From positions 3,279,272 to 3,343,271 of the forward strand of contig VXAZ01006886.1 of the NCBI GenBank assembly GCA_013399875.1: a stretch of 64,000 nt of DNA, written 5' to 3'. A program made the position numbers and the translations under genes. Source of the DNA: Gymnorhina tibicen (lineage: Eukaryota > Chordata > Aves > Passeriformes > Artamidae). Below, in pieces: positions 1-11,908 of the stretch. Below the pieces are notes generated by a model. That model was not told the DNA's origin. It did not search any database and saw only the letters and a list, made by a program, of their open reading frames with translations. Within the stretch, counting starts at the first letter, position 1. Every line of letters starts with the position of its first letter.

Positions 1-1124
1 CTCGCTGCATATTTGTGCACTGGAGATGCTGTTGGCTGTCCTGCTGGTTAACTGAGATGTACACCAGCAATAGCAGTACTTGGTTATTGCAGATACTTCT
101 CTGCAACTTTGTTTTCAGACAGAATTCTGTCTGAAAAGCCAAAGAGAGGTTAAACCATAGAATCATCAGTAAGCCAGTGTAAACATCATTAGGGTGTTGA
201 GGGTTTTTTTAATCAAAGGCAAACACTAATCCAATGGACTAATCACACAAAGTGACATGAACCACAGGGTAGCTGTGCTAAGGGATTTATTCCAACATTT
301 CTTTAATTGGATTTGTGGCAATTTGTAAATTTTAAGCTTTTGGTCATGAAAGTCAGTATCTTTTGCCAAAAACCAGATATACATACAGTATTATTGTTCA
401 GGACAGACAAAATTCTCAGATGTCCTGTACATTTTTCAGTCTTGTGCTTTCCAGTTATGATTCTGTACAACAGAATTAGTGATTTGACTGTAATCCCTTT
501 TCATTTTAAGACTGGATATTAGCTCTATTATTATACATTAATATGCCACCACCTTTTAATAAATTCTAAAGGAATTTTTAAAAATTCACTATTCTTTCTC
601 CACCAGAACTAATTGAAAGCTTTTCCATAGTCCACTGAGGTTAATAAGCATTCCTGCCAAAGTCACTGCCTGGGCATCAAGTCTGGGAGTTACAAATGAC
701 TCTCCTAATTATTAGTGATACAAAGGAAATAAAAACACATTAGGAATTACCATCTCCATCCTGGATGGATCGGGCATCTGTAAATAAAGAGGAGACGCAT
801 CAGTACCAGCTCCTGCACAGAAGGACTTTCTGTTAACGAAACATTTTCCACGTATAACTGGAAGCTGACAAGTTCTTTAATGCCCACATAGGACCCTCTG
901 TGTAGCCAAAGGATTTTTGTTTTTTGAACAGCAGAGCAAGGAGTTCCCTGTTTGCAATCAGTCAGCGCTACGAACCAACTTAGCCTGGCTGTTAGTCATA
1001 ACTCACAGCCTGAACAGTTGGGATTAATATGTGAGCAATACTAAACAGGAGATGCTGTATTTTTAACAAAATATTTCTGGCGGCTTGAAAAAATAAACAA
1101 GAATAAACTCAGTAGTAATCTTAC
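1..1124 (-). other. Putative first intron of ICOS (partial)
   Basis: This stretch follows the GTAAG donor of the candidate ICOS exon 1 on the minus strand and would be the start of its intron 1. No Ig-V exon is visible on the minus strand: I found no long open frame with an acceptor that fits phase 1. An acceptor-like CTTTTCAG lies near 138-145 on the minus strand, but the phase-1 frame after it stops within about 16 codons. A 26-bp perfect palindrome sits at 112-137. The rest is AT-rich DNA with no recognised repeat. Confidence 0.4.
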
Positions 1125-1176
1125 CTGTTAGCATGTTCATCAGCATACAGAAGAAAAATAAACCAGTAAATGTCAT
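1125..1176 (-). CDS. ICOS: Candidate exon 1 of ICOS (signal-peptide exon)
   Basis: Read on the minus strand, this exon encodes MTFTGLFFFCMLMNMLTG and ends after one base of the last codon (phase 1) at a GTAAG splice donor at 1124-1120. The peptide has a short n-region and a hydrophobic core, as expected of a signal peptide. Known family: ICOS is a CD28-family T-cell costimulatory receptor. Its mammalian exon 1 encodes a signal peptide ending in LTG with a phase-1 donor after ACAG. Here the F-x-F-C-x-L-x-x-x-LTG pattern and the final CTAACAG both match that arrangement. An in-frame ATG 13 codons upstream (1215) would add a charged leader, so I chose the downstream ATG as the better signal-peptide start. 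Later exons (Ig-V, transmembrane, tail) would lie outside the window. Other possibilities are another signal-peptide gene or a chance match. Confidence 0.6.
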
Positions 1177-1300
1177 CTTGTCTGCAAGACACTGCTCCTG
1201 TTTCTGAAAAGTCATCTGTAAAATTGAGGATTATTACAAGAGATTAATAGCTATGCAAGCTCATTATTTCTTGTTTTAATAGAAAAATACATTCCAAAAT
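1177..1300 (-). promoter_or_regulatory. Putative ICOS 5' UTR and core promoter
   Basis: On the minus strand, about 100 bases upstream of the chosen ATG, there is a TATA-like TATTAAAAC (about 1284-1274). Transcription starting about 30 bases downstream would give a 5' UTR of roughly 70 bases. The bases just before the upstream ATG (ATTTTACAG) also resemble a splice acceptor, so a separate upstream non-coding exon cannot be excluded. No CpG island is present, which fits an inducible, tissue-restricted gene. This call depends on the exon 1 call. Confidence 0.25.
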
Positions 1301-4300
1301 AGATTCTAGTTACTAATTTAGGCATAACAAAATCCAATTACGTTTCTTACAGCTTCTGAAGTGCAACACAGAGTATTAAAAGACCATCAGTCCTGAAATG
1401 TGTATTGATATTTTGGTTTTAGATGGCATAAACCCAAAAGGTGCCTCTGAATTGACATGAAATTGAGTGTCTTCGGAAATGTTTGATTTTGTGGTTAATT
1501 TAATTTCACTTTAGAAATTACCTCTCTCTTTCTCTTCTTCTTCTTGCAGCTCTGAGTCAATTACAAAACTCCAAAAGGATTTCTATCGTTGTAAAATAGC
1601 AGTGCTTTGTAAGGAAGGGTGGGGGGGAAACGTCACTGAGTTACTACACCAATCTGATTTTGTCTTCTTCAGGTATTTTAACTGCTCACATTTGCATTAT
1701 ACTTCAGCACTGCCCATGAAAGACACAGTGGACAGTTTCTGAGAGGAAATCTGAATCAACTTTGACAATAACACTTGTTTTTGGAAGATAGAGGGAAAAA
1801 ATCCAGAAGCAAATTCAGTGATTATTATAGTCGCTGCCCTTCTGATTTTCTTTCTTTCTGTCCCTTTAGAAAAATAGATTTTCAAAAATGTTAGTTGAGC
1901 AAATTGCTAAAAGGATATTGAGTTCCCTCTCCAGCTCAGTCACAAAACCCAGAAATACTTGACACTGGCTTTAAGTTCTTACTTAGGATCCTTAAAATCT
2001 AGACATTAAAATGTACACAGGCACCCAGTGCCCACTAAAATCAGTTGGATTACAGTAAGTAAAGAAGGAGGTCCCCAAGGACTGCGCAGCCATGCTGATG
2101 GTGCAGGTGCCTTCAGAGGGTCAATAAGGTGCACTGAAATGCATTTTCACATTATCCTGATTTCCTGGAAAGATTCCTTTCCCACACCAAGCAGGTGCTC
2201 TGGGCCTCCAGCCTGTGCAGGTTGCTGTATGGATCCAGCACTTTGAGAAGCCTGGAGGGAGACGCAGTTTGGAGAATATTCAGTTGACACATACATCTTG
2301 ATTGATTTTCTTTTAGCACACAACCCCTGATAGCAGCAGGTGTGGTAAGGGACTAAGGTGTAGCAGAAAGTGTCCTGTGACTCACAGGGAGATGTGGGGA
2401 TTTCCATGCTTCTCAACAACATGGCAGTTCAGGTCATTTTCCAAACCTGGCAGCTATTTCCAGATGGCTCCTCTCTTGAGAGCAGCTACTGAGATGCCAG
2501 TGCAGAGCTCACTGTGCACGTTCATGCTGTGAGATCTGACTGTACAGATGCTGCTCTGAGCTGCACTCTCTTGCTGGGCATTTTCAGTTGCCTTTATGGT
2601 CTACAAAATAATTTCTCTGTGTCAGTTCTAGACACCCGCATTTCCCAACTGCATGTGTGTCCTGACATTGGTGCCTTTGCTGTACCACATCCACCCATTT
2701 GCGACAGGAGTACAGGGAAAAATCTGCATACTCACAAAGTCCTGGAGCAGAGAGACCCAGGTGAGTGGCCTTGCAGGAGGACCCAGCTTGGCTGGAGTTT
2801 GTTCCTATCTACACACAGACATAGTTTTGCCAAGAATTAATTCAAGATGTTCTGAGCGAGGGGAAAAAAGCCTGCTTTGTAGCACACTAGACTGTGCCAA
2901 CTCTTGTGGAGGCTGAAAAGAAAAATATTATGAAAACAGAACCTATTCCATCTTTGAAAGGCTTTAATCCTCCTGCTCAATATATTTTTCCCAGGTGTGT
3001 AGGAAGGGTCCCTACATGAGCCACATTTTTGTAGCACCTCGGCTCACTCACCTGCGTTGCGGCAGCTGTGGGTGGGAAAAGGCACTTCCTTGCTGGGAGT
3101 CCTGTGGTGCATCCATGTACCTGGGCCCACCCACCAGCATGGCCTGCAGAGCCAAACTTTCCCTTTCACTGCCTACTCTGCATATCCTGCTCAAATAAAA
3201 AATCAGAAGCACTGAGGTGTGCTGATACACATACAAAACAGTTATCAGCTGTAACTGAATAATTGCCATAAAGCTACCTTTGTACACATCCATTAGTAGC
3301 TTTTTGTTTTGGCAGTTGATAAGGCAGGTGTAGTTCCAAGTGGGAGGTGGGATAACATGTTTTGGATGAATAATGATGCTCCTGATGCAGCCACATCCTG
3401 CTGCTGTCCCCTTGAGATATTAACAGTGCTGTAGGAGGATGACAAAGCCCCAGAGGTTATCAGATTCAGGGTCCATCTGGTCACAACGTGGTCTGCTTAC
3501 AACACTGGATAATCTTGGGAGGATTCACATAGCTATTGGTCTTGACATACAGCTTTACACCTACCTCCTTTACACCTTATTCTGTCCTGTGAAGCTTGGA
3601 GTTACCCTTTTCCAGAGCAAGAAGGATCAGTGATCTGACAACATGTGGCAGTCTTCTAACAATTACATGCTTGCAACTTAATTCAAATCAAATTCTTCCA
3701 CTTGGTAGTGCACATATTGGAGATGTGAATAAATTCTCAGGGTTTCCATTCTAAAGCAGATCTAGGAAATTATAAAAAGAGGGTGAGAATTAGCACTGCA
3801 AACAACTTGCATTACAGGATACAACCTCTTCTATCAACACTTCTGTTGCCGTACATGACTAGTTGTCCCAATTGGGTCTGTTTTAAACACAACACTGGAC
3901 TAGAGAAGAACTGATGAGTTCTCATCAGCTGCTTGAAGGACTGTGCCTGGTGGGTTCAGTGTGCCAAACAGTGCACAGTGTGCTCTCTGGCTGGTCCCAG
4001 AAGACATGGTGCTCTGACTTGCAGCATTTGTAACACCCTGCAAGCACATTCATTTCATGCCCTCTCTTTTTTTTCCCCCCCTTTTCTTTCTCTAGGAGCA
4101 CTTTCCTTTTTTCAAACTCAACACAGAGGGCAATTAAAATAACAGCACTGGATGTCCAGCACAAGTGCTGGCATGGATCAGTTAGCAGAGCCCTCTGCTA
4201 ATAGTTGCTGCCCTGCAGGTTTCTTCACTGCTGAGCAGTAATTGGAGGTGCCATGGTGCCCACAAATGCAAATCTTGCTCAGCAGCAGCCACATTTCAGC

Positions 4301-5499
4301 AGACACTACAGCACTTAACAGGGCAGCTGCTTAATGAGCTCAGGGTCTTAATTTCTTCTTATTTTGGAAAGAAATTTACTGTTCTCCTCTTTTTCAGAAG
4401 AGCCCATTAGCTCAAAATGCTATTCCTGCTGACAAGTTCTTCAGGTTCTGTACTCTAAAGTTTGCATAGAGTTTTTTAGCTAGGGCCATTCGCTCATAAA
4501 AGCTCTGCTACACGATAGAAAGGGCTGTTGTTTTTTCCTACCCACCCGTCCCAGGAGGATCCAATCAATATGTACTTTTTGTAGATGGCTCTCGAAGCCA
4601 GAAAATCCCACACAGAGCTGTGTCAGAGACAGAAATCAATCAGAGCACAGAGGACATTCCCTTAGGAATAGGGGAATGCAATTTGGGCAGCACAGTTGTT
4701 TGTGTGACTCGATGGGAGCAGTCCTGGAGCTGCCAGCCTGCATTCAGATGGGCCTCTTACTAAAGGGCTGTTTTACCCAGAGCCAACCCCTGCAAAGCAA
4801 TTCAGCTCTCCTTGTCGATTAACCTGAAACAAAGATAAAGGAATACATAAAAGCAAGTTTATGGATGCCTTTGTTTTCTCAATAGCTATGTTAGATTGGT
4901 ATCACACACACAAAAATCTATAATCCTCCAGGCACTGAAAAAACCCCTGTACGTAGTTGTAAAAAGCCAGAATCTTTCCTATTTAATCAATAGGCAAAAG
5001 CAAACACATGCAGAGCTCCATAGGAACTTATTTAAAAATTAAGTAGGACTTGCAGTTGCATCTGAAGTGCTTTGCCCTTGGGCTGAGCAGACAAAACGTT
5101 CTCCATAGGGCTACAACACTTTTGTACATCAGAAACAACTAGTGACAGTGATATATTGACCATCCCTAAAAACAACAAACGTTTGATTATTTCTTCCAGC
5201 AATTTGTCCAAATGGTACAGGTCAAAAGGAGATTCCTGTGACTAGAATATGCTTTGCTCAGACAGGTGTAAGGACCTCACAGTACCAACAAGCCAAGTAG
5301 CAAAGCAGCTAGTAAAAGTATATGTAAAATTAGGTACCTGTGTAAATTTCTCCCACTTTCAAGGCATTCTGAGCATTCCCACTCAGAAACTAGATCTGGA
5401 GCATGTTCTTTAATGCTCAATCGCAGACAAAAAGACAAATCAAATAAGAAGACAGGAAACAAAGCCCATAAGGCACCACTTTGCCATTGTGCCAGTTGG
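1301..5499. other. Non-coding DNA upstream of putative ICOS
   Basis: I see no supportable gene here. Noted points: a plus-strand polypyrimidine tract ending in CAG at about 1521-1550, which looks like a 3' splice site; an AP-1-like TGAGTCA at 1553-1559, the kind of site used in T-cell promoters (inference only); and an isolated consensus donor CAG/GTGAGT on the plus strand near 2758-2766 with no convincing exon before it. A C-rich run lies near 4070-4084. All open frames are short and resemble no family I know. Confidence 0.5.
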
Positions 5500-5757
5500 T
5501 CCCATGTTGAATATTGCCTGCATTATTGGTCTCACATAACAGAAGGTCATGATTGAACACGACAAGATGCAAAGAAGAGCATGAGGGGAATTAGCAGACA
5601 AGGACCAGCTGAAGCTGATTGGGACTTTTCAGGCCAGCAAAAGGATGACCTTGGTTTCTACCAAGAGCTACCAAATTAGTCTGGCAACAGCATATTCAAA
5701 ACAAAAGGTAGTGGGGTTTGATACAGTTAAGCTGTGGAATGTCTTGTCATGATGTAT
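5500..5757 (+). mobile_element. Ancient CR1/L3-like LINE fragment
   Basis: The plus strand carries a decayed series of motifs typical of the 3' part of old CR1/L3 LINEs: a TGTTGAATATTGCCTGCA block, then GATGCAAAGAAGAGCATGAG, then a TTGGGACTTTTCAGGCCAGC block, then CATATTCAAAACAAAAGG, and finally CAGTTAAGCTGTGGAATG. The order matches the reverse-transcriptase tail region of these elements. Divergence is high and the true 3' end is missing. It encodes nothing now. Confidence 0.65.
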
Positions 5758-8748
5758 TATCAACTACACAGTGTCCGAGCCTGGCCTGGGAGCAGAACTG
5801 CCCTGCACTTTTGCTCTGTGTCTCACTCCTCTGATACCCTCTGCTGCTGGGCCAGGTGAGCTCCCAGGCTGACCCCGTGCTTGATCTTACAGTCAGTTTT
5901 ACTGAAATATTACATATTTCCAGTTCTTGTGAACAGACAGCTTTCCTGCCAGCAAGTGGCTTGATCATCCTGATAATAGTAGCCCCTGGAAGCAATTGAA
6001 AAGAGACATAGCAGATGGATTTGGATAGTTACAAAACCATTAACAGAATAACTGCAGCGCAATTAGAGATAACCCAGTGAAAATGAACCACTTTCAGATG
6101 TACTAGAGCTAATTGTGAAGGTCACAGTTACAAACCATAGAGTTAAGGAGTAGCTCTACCCTTAAATCAATCACATTTAAGAGCCAACAATGAAGTGCAT
6201 CTGTCCACATTTACTTCAACTTATCATTTTAACCTCTATCTGAAGAAAGGCTATGTTTGTAGATGCAAATGAGCTTCCAGGGGCTCACAGGCAGCAGGCA
6301 GTGCATGCAGCAGCAAATAGCGAAAGCAAAGGAGGGGAGCAATTCTACTGGCATCAGGACTAGTGCAGCTTGCCTCCCAAGGAGATGATCCTGTCAGGCA
6401 TCCCAGTGCCACTCCCCAGGAACATCCTAGTACCCTCAGCTCTCCCCCACTGTGCCTTTCCTTCCCAGGGCAGCACTGCCAGCTCCAAGCACCAGGTTTG
6501 GCTTTCTCCAGGGTGCATGCAAGGCTGCTGGCACAACACAGAAGGCTGGTGCTCCTGCTCACCAGTCAAGCAGATGCTCCTGAGCCAGCAAAGAACAGCT
6601 GCAGGCTGACTTCACCCCTCCTATCACCACTGACACCAACAAATTTTTTCCGCCATCCATCTGCAAATTTTCATATGAATGACAGGAACCTCACACCCAG
6701 CCTGCCACCCAAGTGGGTAAGGATTTGGTAACATTTCAAACTATTTTTGCCATAGGCAAAATGGAGTATTAGAGCCAACAAGCCCAATTGGTTTCTTGCA
6801 TCTTGTTTTCTCAGGAGACACAGTTGGCGATGCCTGTCAGCGCCACAGAAGGTGGCAGTGAGGAGCACTTGCTTCCAAGCAATTCTGCTGCAGGGAGAAC
6901 GTATTCTAGTAGCAGGGCATGCAGGACTTGTACTCTCCCTTCCTGCATGCATATTAGGCCTAAGCTTGTCCAAGGCACCTTTTTGGAGAAATTGGTCAGT
7001 TCTTTGCTTTAGCCTTACTCAGCTATTCAGCACAGCCACAGATGACTGAACTCAGGAGGGAAGCTAATAAACTGGTCACCAAGTGACATGTTTATTGAGA
7101 ACTCTCAAGAGAGGATATATTTTTCCCATTGCCATTAAGGTTAGATGTATCATAGCAATAACTTCCCCCATTTTGAAATATACTCACCATTTTTTCAGAT
7201 TGATCGAATGCTCCAGCTACACTTAAGCTATTAAGCCATCAGCAGCTGTTTATTGTTTTCATTTCATAGAGATGTTTCCTTAAATAAAAGTGCATTAAAT
7301 ATTTCATTACCAAAGCTAAGATTTTAGTAGGATGAATAGAAGCTTCTTTACACCCAGGGTCTCTTCTTCCCTTTGATTCATATGCCAAGGCTACTTCAAT
7401 ATCACCGGTTATACCTGTCCACAAGCAGCTCTGCCCTAGGGACAATAAAATTGATTAACCAGATTGATGAAGAGATGAGCTTGATTACAAAAAATCCATC
7501 ACAAATGTGAGCAAGTTGCCAGTATATTTGATACCAGCAATCAGTGAGACCTGTTAGTGGATGTATCATTGCAGCAGTTGCCAGACCAAAAGCCACATAG
7601 GCAGGGAGAAAGCGCTGCACAGTGCCCTGCCATGCTGGCACTGACCTGGCTATCCAGAAGGAGGGCATTAGCACAGGGAGACCATCGAGCTGTCAAGAGA
7701 TTGTTTCAGCTGCAAGTGGGGATGTCTACATGTGAAGAGACTTCTGCCAAGGAGGCAGGTTCGATATATTGATCAGGTGGTGTGACTGAGGAGTGCAGTC
7801 ACCCTGCATGCTCACTGCTGGAGATGCTGCTCAGCACTGCAAGCAGCACCTACACCCTATCTTCCCTCAGCCTTCCGGCACTTGGTGAAACAAGCTCACC
7901 TTGTTTAAACTTTAACAAGTGCATTGATGCACTGGGAGGAACAGCTGAGAAGCAGGGAGGATTTGGGAACACTCTTCTCCTGTCCTATTTCCTCAACGTT
8001 AGCAAACCCAAAGAACATCACATGCGGGTTGGGAAAGAATCGTTCTGTTTATCCACCTTACAAAGTTCTGCTGTTTTAAAGACTGACAGGGTAAGGACTA
8101 TCAGTCACCATCCCAAAATGAAAGCATCCCAAAGTTACCTTCTGCCCTAGGTTTTCTGGGTAACAGTGATCAGTACTAATACTGCAGTTGGAGAGCAAAC
8201 CCTGCACAGCTCTAGGAGCTTGTACATTATGGTTACTCGGATTATTGCCTTACATGTTGAAGGCAGAGATTAGCCTTGTAAGTTAGTGGCCTTACCAAGC
8301 TATACAAGCTACTTTGCAGAGATTATGTTTGAGGTTCTAGTTTGGACTTATCTGCTAAACTCCAGTGCAGCTGAACAAGACTGAACCTATTATAAAGGGT
8401 GACCAAATAAATTAATCTTTAAAACAGCATTGTTGACAGTCAAATTCCTTCATGCATACAGTTAAACACAGGGAAAGCAGTTCTTGCCTGCAGATTTATT
8501 GCTATGTAGTTCATAAGTTGATGATCATAGCCCATGTTTGATATGACTTTGCAGTCAGTTTGCATCTGACCTTGCCTGGCAGCTCAGACCATGACCTGCC
8601 TCACCGTTCAGTTTAATACCATTTTTGTCACTATACTAAAGTTCAGCCGTATGCATGGGCAGGGCAGCCTTACCAGGGTCCTGGCACAGACCTCGCTTCA
8701 TTCATGTGAGACCACACAACTCGCATGAAGCAGGGACAGCTGCAGTTG
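5758..8748. other. Non-coding DNA, no recognised feature
   Basis: I found no gene, known repeat or RNA gene. Several overlapping open frames on both strands between 6250 and 6970 and between 7560 and 8150 have proline- and serine-rich or low-complexity composition. They lack recognisable domains or splice context and are best read as chance. Confidence 0.5.
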
Positions 8749-8900
8749 CCGGCGATGTGGGACCTGCCCGGGACTTTGCGGTTGCACGGGAGGCTCCCCG
8801 GCGGGACCGAGCCCGGCCCGGGGCTGCTGCGCGGGGCTGCGGCTCCCTCTGCTGTCCCGGGATCCCCGCTCACACGGGCAGGGGGGCGGACCCCGCTCGG
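8749..8900. promoter_or_regulatory. Compact CpG-rich cluster (orphan CpG island?)
   Basis: About 19 CpG dinucleotides fall within some 150 bases, while the flanks are nearly CpG-free. GC content is very high, and a GC-box-like GGGGGGCGGA lies near 8881-8890. Such clusters in birds often mark promoters or unmethylated regulatory DNA. No TATA element, strong splice donor or coding exon accompanies it, so a promoter is only inferred. An LTR remnant or GC-biased recombination hotspot is possible. Confidence 0.35.
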
Positions 8901-10269
8901 ATTTAGCACGCTTGCAATTTGAAAAAAGTCGGGGTAAAGGCAGCTGTATCAGGAGACAGATAAAAAGCAGGGCCAAAGTCACAAAGGGGAAAACCCCATT
9001 TCAGCAGACTACTTTTGTGACTGAAGGATATATCAGTTTCTTCCTATACTAAAAGGAACTAGGAGCACCTTACATCCTCTATGCAGACACCACTCACCTT
9101 TGTAGCAACAAGGAGGGAAAAACAACCACTTCCCCATTCCCAAACCCCCTGCTCCCCCCAGTTAGGCTCCATCAGCCATTACAGGAGCGCAATACTCACC
9201 CCAGCCTGCTATGGATTAGCATTTTAAATATACAAGCAGGAGCCATAGAACAGAAACACTCATAACTCTAGCAGAGCCCAAGACTAACAGTCCCACAGAA
9301 GAGACTCCAGGAGTTACTCCAGCTCCTGGGCTGAGCTTAAATCCTCCCTGGGACCATGGGCAGGGGCGTGGGAGGAGGCTCCAGGTGAAGCTGCTTGAGG
9401 CCTTTAGGGTATATTAGTGTCCTCAGGCCCCCAGCAACATGTTTGTCTGTTAAAGGGAAAACTGCTGACATTTCTGTAAAGAAGATAATGGATGTACTAG
9501 GAGAGGAATGGTGAGGGCAATGTTGCTGGCAAAGCTCCAAAGCATTCCTTGGTAAACAGATTCAGCTCCTGGTATTGCTCATGTCTTTCCATGTAACCCT
9601 GGCAAACAATGAGGGTACTTACATGTTTATCAATATATTTAATCTACCATCATGATCATATCTATTTTTAAACCCTTTAAAATGTGCTGAATTTCAAACT
9701 CACCTTGGCTTGTGGCTTATGGTGTTGGTGGGAGCTTAAGACAGGAATAATAACTAAACATGCTGCCTAGGGACTGAATCATGGTGATTTCTCTTTGTTG
9801 CCCAAGCTTCTATGCCTGTGATCTGTCCTGTGACCTTCCCAAGGCAAACGTCTGTGAATTACATTAGAAGCCAAAGGGTACAAAATGCTGCACCTGCCAG
9901 GCATGTGCTGGCTTGTCTCACCCAGCACTAGAACTGGGCAGCACTTGGGACAGTTGACAGAAACTGGGCAGGCACTGTCAGGTGTTCTTGGGAGAGAAGG
10001 GCGGGAGTTTTTCCTTTAATGCTTGATTCTTACCAGTGCTTTGATTTTCTTGCTCTGGGCAACATGTGCATGGTGGTACATCCCAAACCTCCCCTCCCAC
10101 GAGCACTGTCTTTTTGTGCAAGGCAGCTGGTGCCAGAGTGCTCTGCTCTCCTTTCCCCTTAGTAAAGGTGTGACTCCTGTACAAGCACATGCAAAGCACA
10201 GCTGTCATGAAAGAGTGTTTTAGGTTGCTCAAGGAATCACTGACAAAGGTATCAGCAAAAGCAGGTTTA
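8901..10269. other. Non-coding DNA, no recognised feature
   Basis: No gene or recognisable repeat was seen. Open frames around 9978-10292 and 10023-10223 overlap each other on opposite strands and match no family. Confidence 0.5.
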
Positions 10270-10294
10270 ATATTGAAATGAAAATGTGACAAAG

Positions 10295-10300
10295 TTTATT
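10295..10300 (-). terminator. Candidate ERV polyadenylation signal
   Basis: An AATAAA hexamer on the minus strand is followed by a T-rich stretch (TTTGTCACATTTTC). Its position just beyond the 3'-side LTR-like repeat fits an R-region polyadenylation signal for minus-strand retroviral transcripts. Chance occurrence is possible because the region is AT-rich. Confidence 0.3.
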
Positions 10301-10433
10301 GACAAGGTTTACTCTACTGCTTACTAGATGGTTAAAGCACACAGAGAAAAATTGGACTAAAACCCAAAATCAGTCAGTTTGAAACTAAAATCAACAAAAA
10401 ATTATCTGCCTGGAGGATGGGGATAGGAAAAGG

Positions 10434-10830
10434 GTAAGGATAAGAAGGAGTCACAACGTTCAGAGTGAACCCCCTTGCCAAACTTAGCCCTGGACTTCAC
10501 CAACAATTTAGGCCTAAAGGTTTTAACAGCACTTAGACTTAACAGCACTTAATCCAGAGCTTAATTGAAACAATTTAACAAAAGATTCTTATGGGATTTA
10601 CAACAGCACAACAGAAACTCACTTATAGGCCTAATTTACTTATGACTCTAAAGCACTTAAGAATCTAGCAGAGCAACATTCATTGTACACTGGCTACAGC
10701 ACATTCACACAGACCTACAGGAGCATGTACAAGGTAAATACCTGTGAAAATTCCCCTCCAGTTGGATGTCTTTGCATCTTCTCAATGGGCAAAGGGTTGA
10801 ACCTTGAGGAGTGGTCATACGTGGCTTAAG
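10434..10830 (-). repeat. LTR-like direct repeat, 3'-side copy
   Basis: The segment shares about 290 bases of nearly identical core (about 10458-10750) with 13860-14160, in the same orientation. Homology continues more weakly on both sides: to a GGGTAAGGATAAG block at the left, and to GCATCTTCTC and GAGGAGTGG blocks at the right. This copy lacks the CpG-rich stretch and TATA-like motif found beyond the other copy, and directly abuts the second integrase remnant. Its placement at the far end of the element suggests a 3' LTR, but canonical TG and CA ends are not identified. Confidence 0.65.
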
Positions 10831-11460
10831 GCTTTTTTTACAATAGGCCATTATCCCTTTATATGGTTCCATTTGTCTGGGGGAAATACAGGGTGTAGAA
10901 TACCCATTGAATTCCTTCCTATTTGGCCCATTCTTGTACCTCCTTACATGAGAAATGTGAGCCATTACTACTTAGGATGGAATTGGGAGTAGGTAGGCTC
11001 GATAACCAAGATGACAGCCCCCATACTGTGTTTTTGACCATTGGCCTTTTGGCATTTAATTGCCATGGGTAGTTCAGAGATTCCTTCTACACCTGTAAGG
11101 ATGTATCAGTGTTCCTCAGAGGGTTTCAGTGGCCCAATATAATCCATTTGCCCTGTGGACCAAGAAGTTTTTCCTTTACTGATGTGTAGGGGTGGTGCTT
11201 TAGCAGGGTGATCTAACTGTAATTTTAATCTACACTGAGGACATTCTGTAAGAATAGTTTCACAAGTTTTCCTATTTAGGGGCCCCCCTTTGCTCTGTGC
11301 AATAAAATAAAAAGCTTCCTTACCAGTGTGATCTAATTTCTGATGTAACCATTCTCCCAATCAATGCCACTCCTGATTTAAGGAATCCTCTGGTTTTATC
11401 TCCCTAGTTTTAGTTAAGTTGTTGCCAAAAATCAGAAGAAAAACTTTCCAAACAATATTA
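10800..11460 (-). pseudogene. Second retroviral integrase remnant (non-gamma lineage?)
   Basis: Minus-strand reading shows an integrase N-terminal zinc-binding domain (two His, then CPQC, about 11360-11200) and the start of the catalytic core with the first Asp (GQMDYIGPL, about 11160). After a stop codon and a frameshift comes the second-Asp region (NGSHF, then EVQEWA) and the WVFY...FPQTNGTI block that precedes the catalytic Glu. At least three in-frame stops and one frameshift are visible. Motif wording differs from the integrase at 13090-13835, and both pieces contain the second-Asp region, so they are not two halves of one gene. The wording suggests a beta- or ERVL-like group, but I cannot assign it firmly. 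It is non-functional. Confidence 0.7.
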
Positions 11461-11908
11461 AAATTGATAACATAAAGAGCAGTCTTTTAATGAAAGCTTT
11501 CAGGAGCACACATTATACCTATGTGTACATGCAGCATCAAATTTTCACAATTTTTTTAGTTTAACTGATTAGCATATCTAGCAAGTAAGTCCAGTGGGAG
11601 AATGGTTGCCCTGGTAACCCACCTTTGCATCTGCCCCACTGGAGCCCCTCCAAGGGTCCTTAGCCCTAAATCTTGTTATGTCTATGAAGTATCTTATTAT
11701 TTTGGCCCAGATGCTGGTGCAAAACAGGATGTTCTTGTTAGAAATTCTTTTCCTTGAAAATAAAACCAAACAATTTCAAGAATGTGGCATAAAATGTGAG
11801 AAAGGGTAACTACTGTTCTCAAGTGTGAGAAAGTCCTAGAAATTATACACTATATATTAAAAATCTAAAAATCTACAAATATTTAAAAAGCTAAAAATCT
11901 TTAGGCAT
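11461..11908 (-). other. AT-rich U3-like segment downstream of env
   Basis: This AT-rich stretch lies between the polypurine-like tract and the second integrase remnant. It could be the U3/LTR of the env-bearing element, beginning with TGCC near 11907. It shows no clear similarity to the direct repeats that bound the whole block, so it may derive from a different LTR family. The short minus-strand frame at 11578-11769 is not recognisable. Confidence 0.35.

Noticed and set aside
155..175. ATAGAATCAT considered as a minus-orientation CR1 terminus
   Set aside because: Only one partial unit matches, and no adjoining CR1 tail sequence is present.
5277..5462. Minus-strand frame ending in a hydrophobic stretch, considered as a CD28-family transmembrane exon
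   Set aside because: The stop follows the hydrophobic run directly, there is no cytoplasmic tail or donor, and no Ig exon lies nearby.
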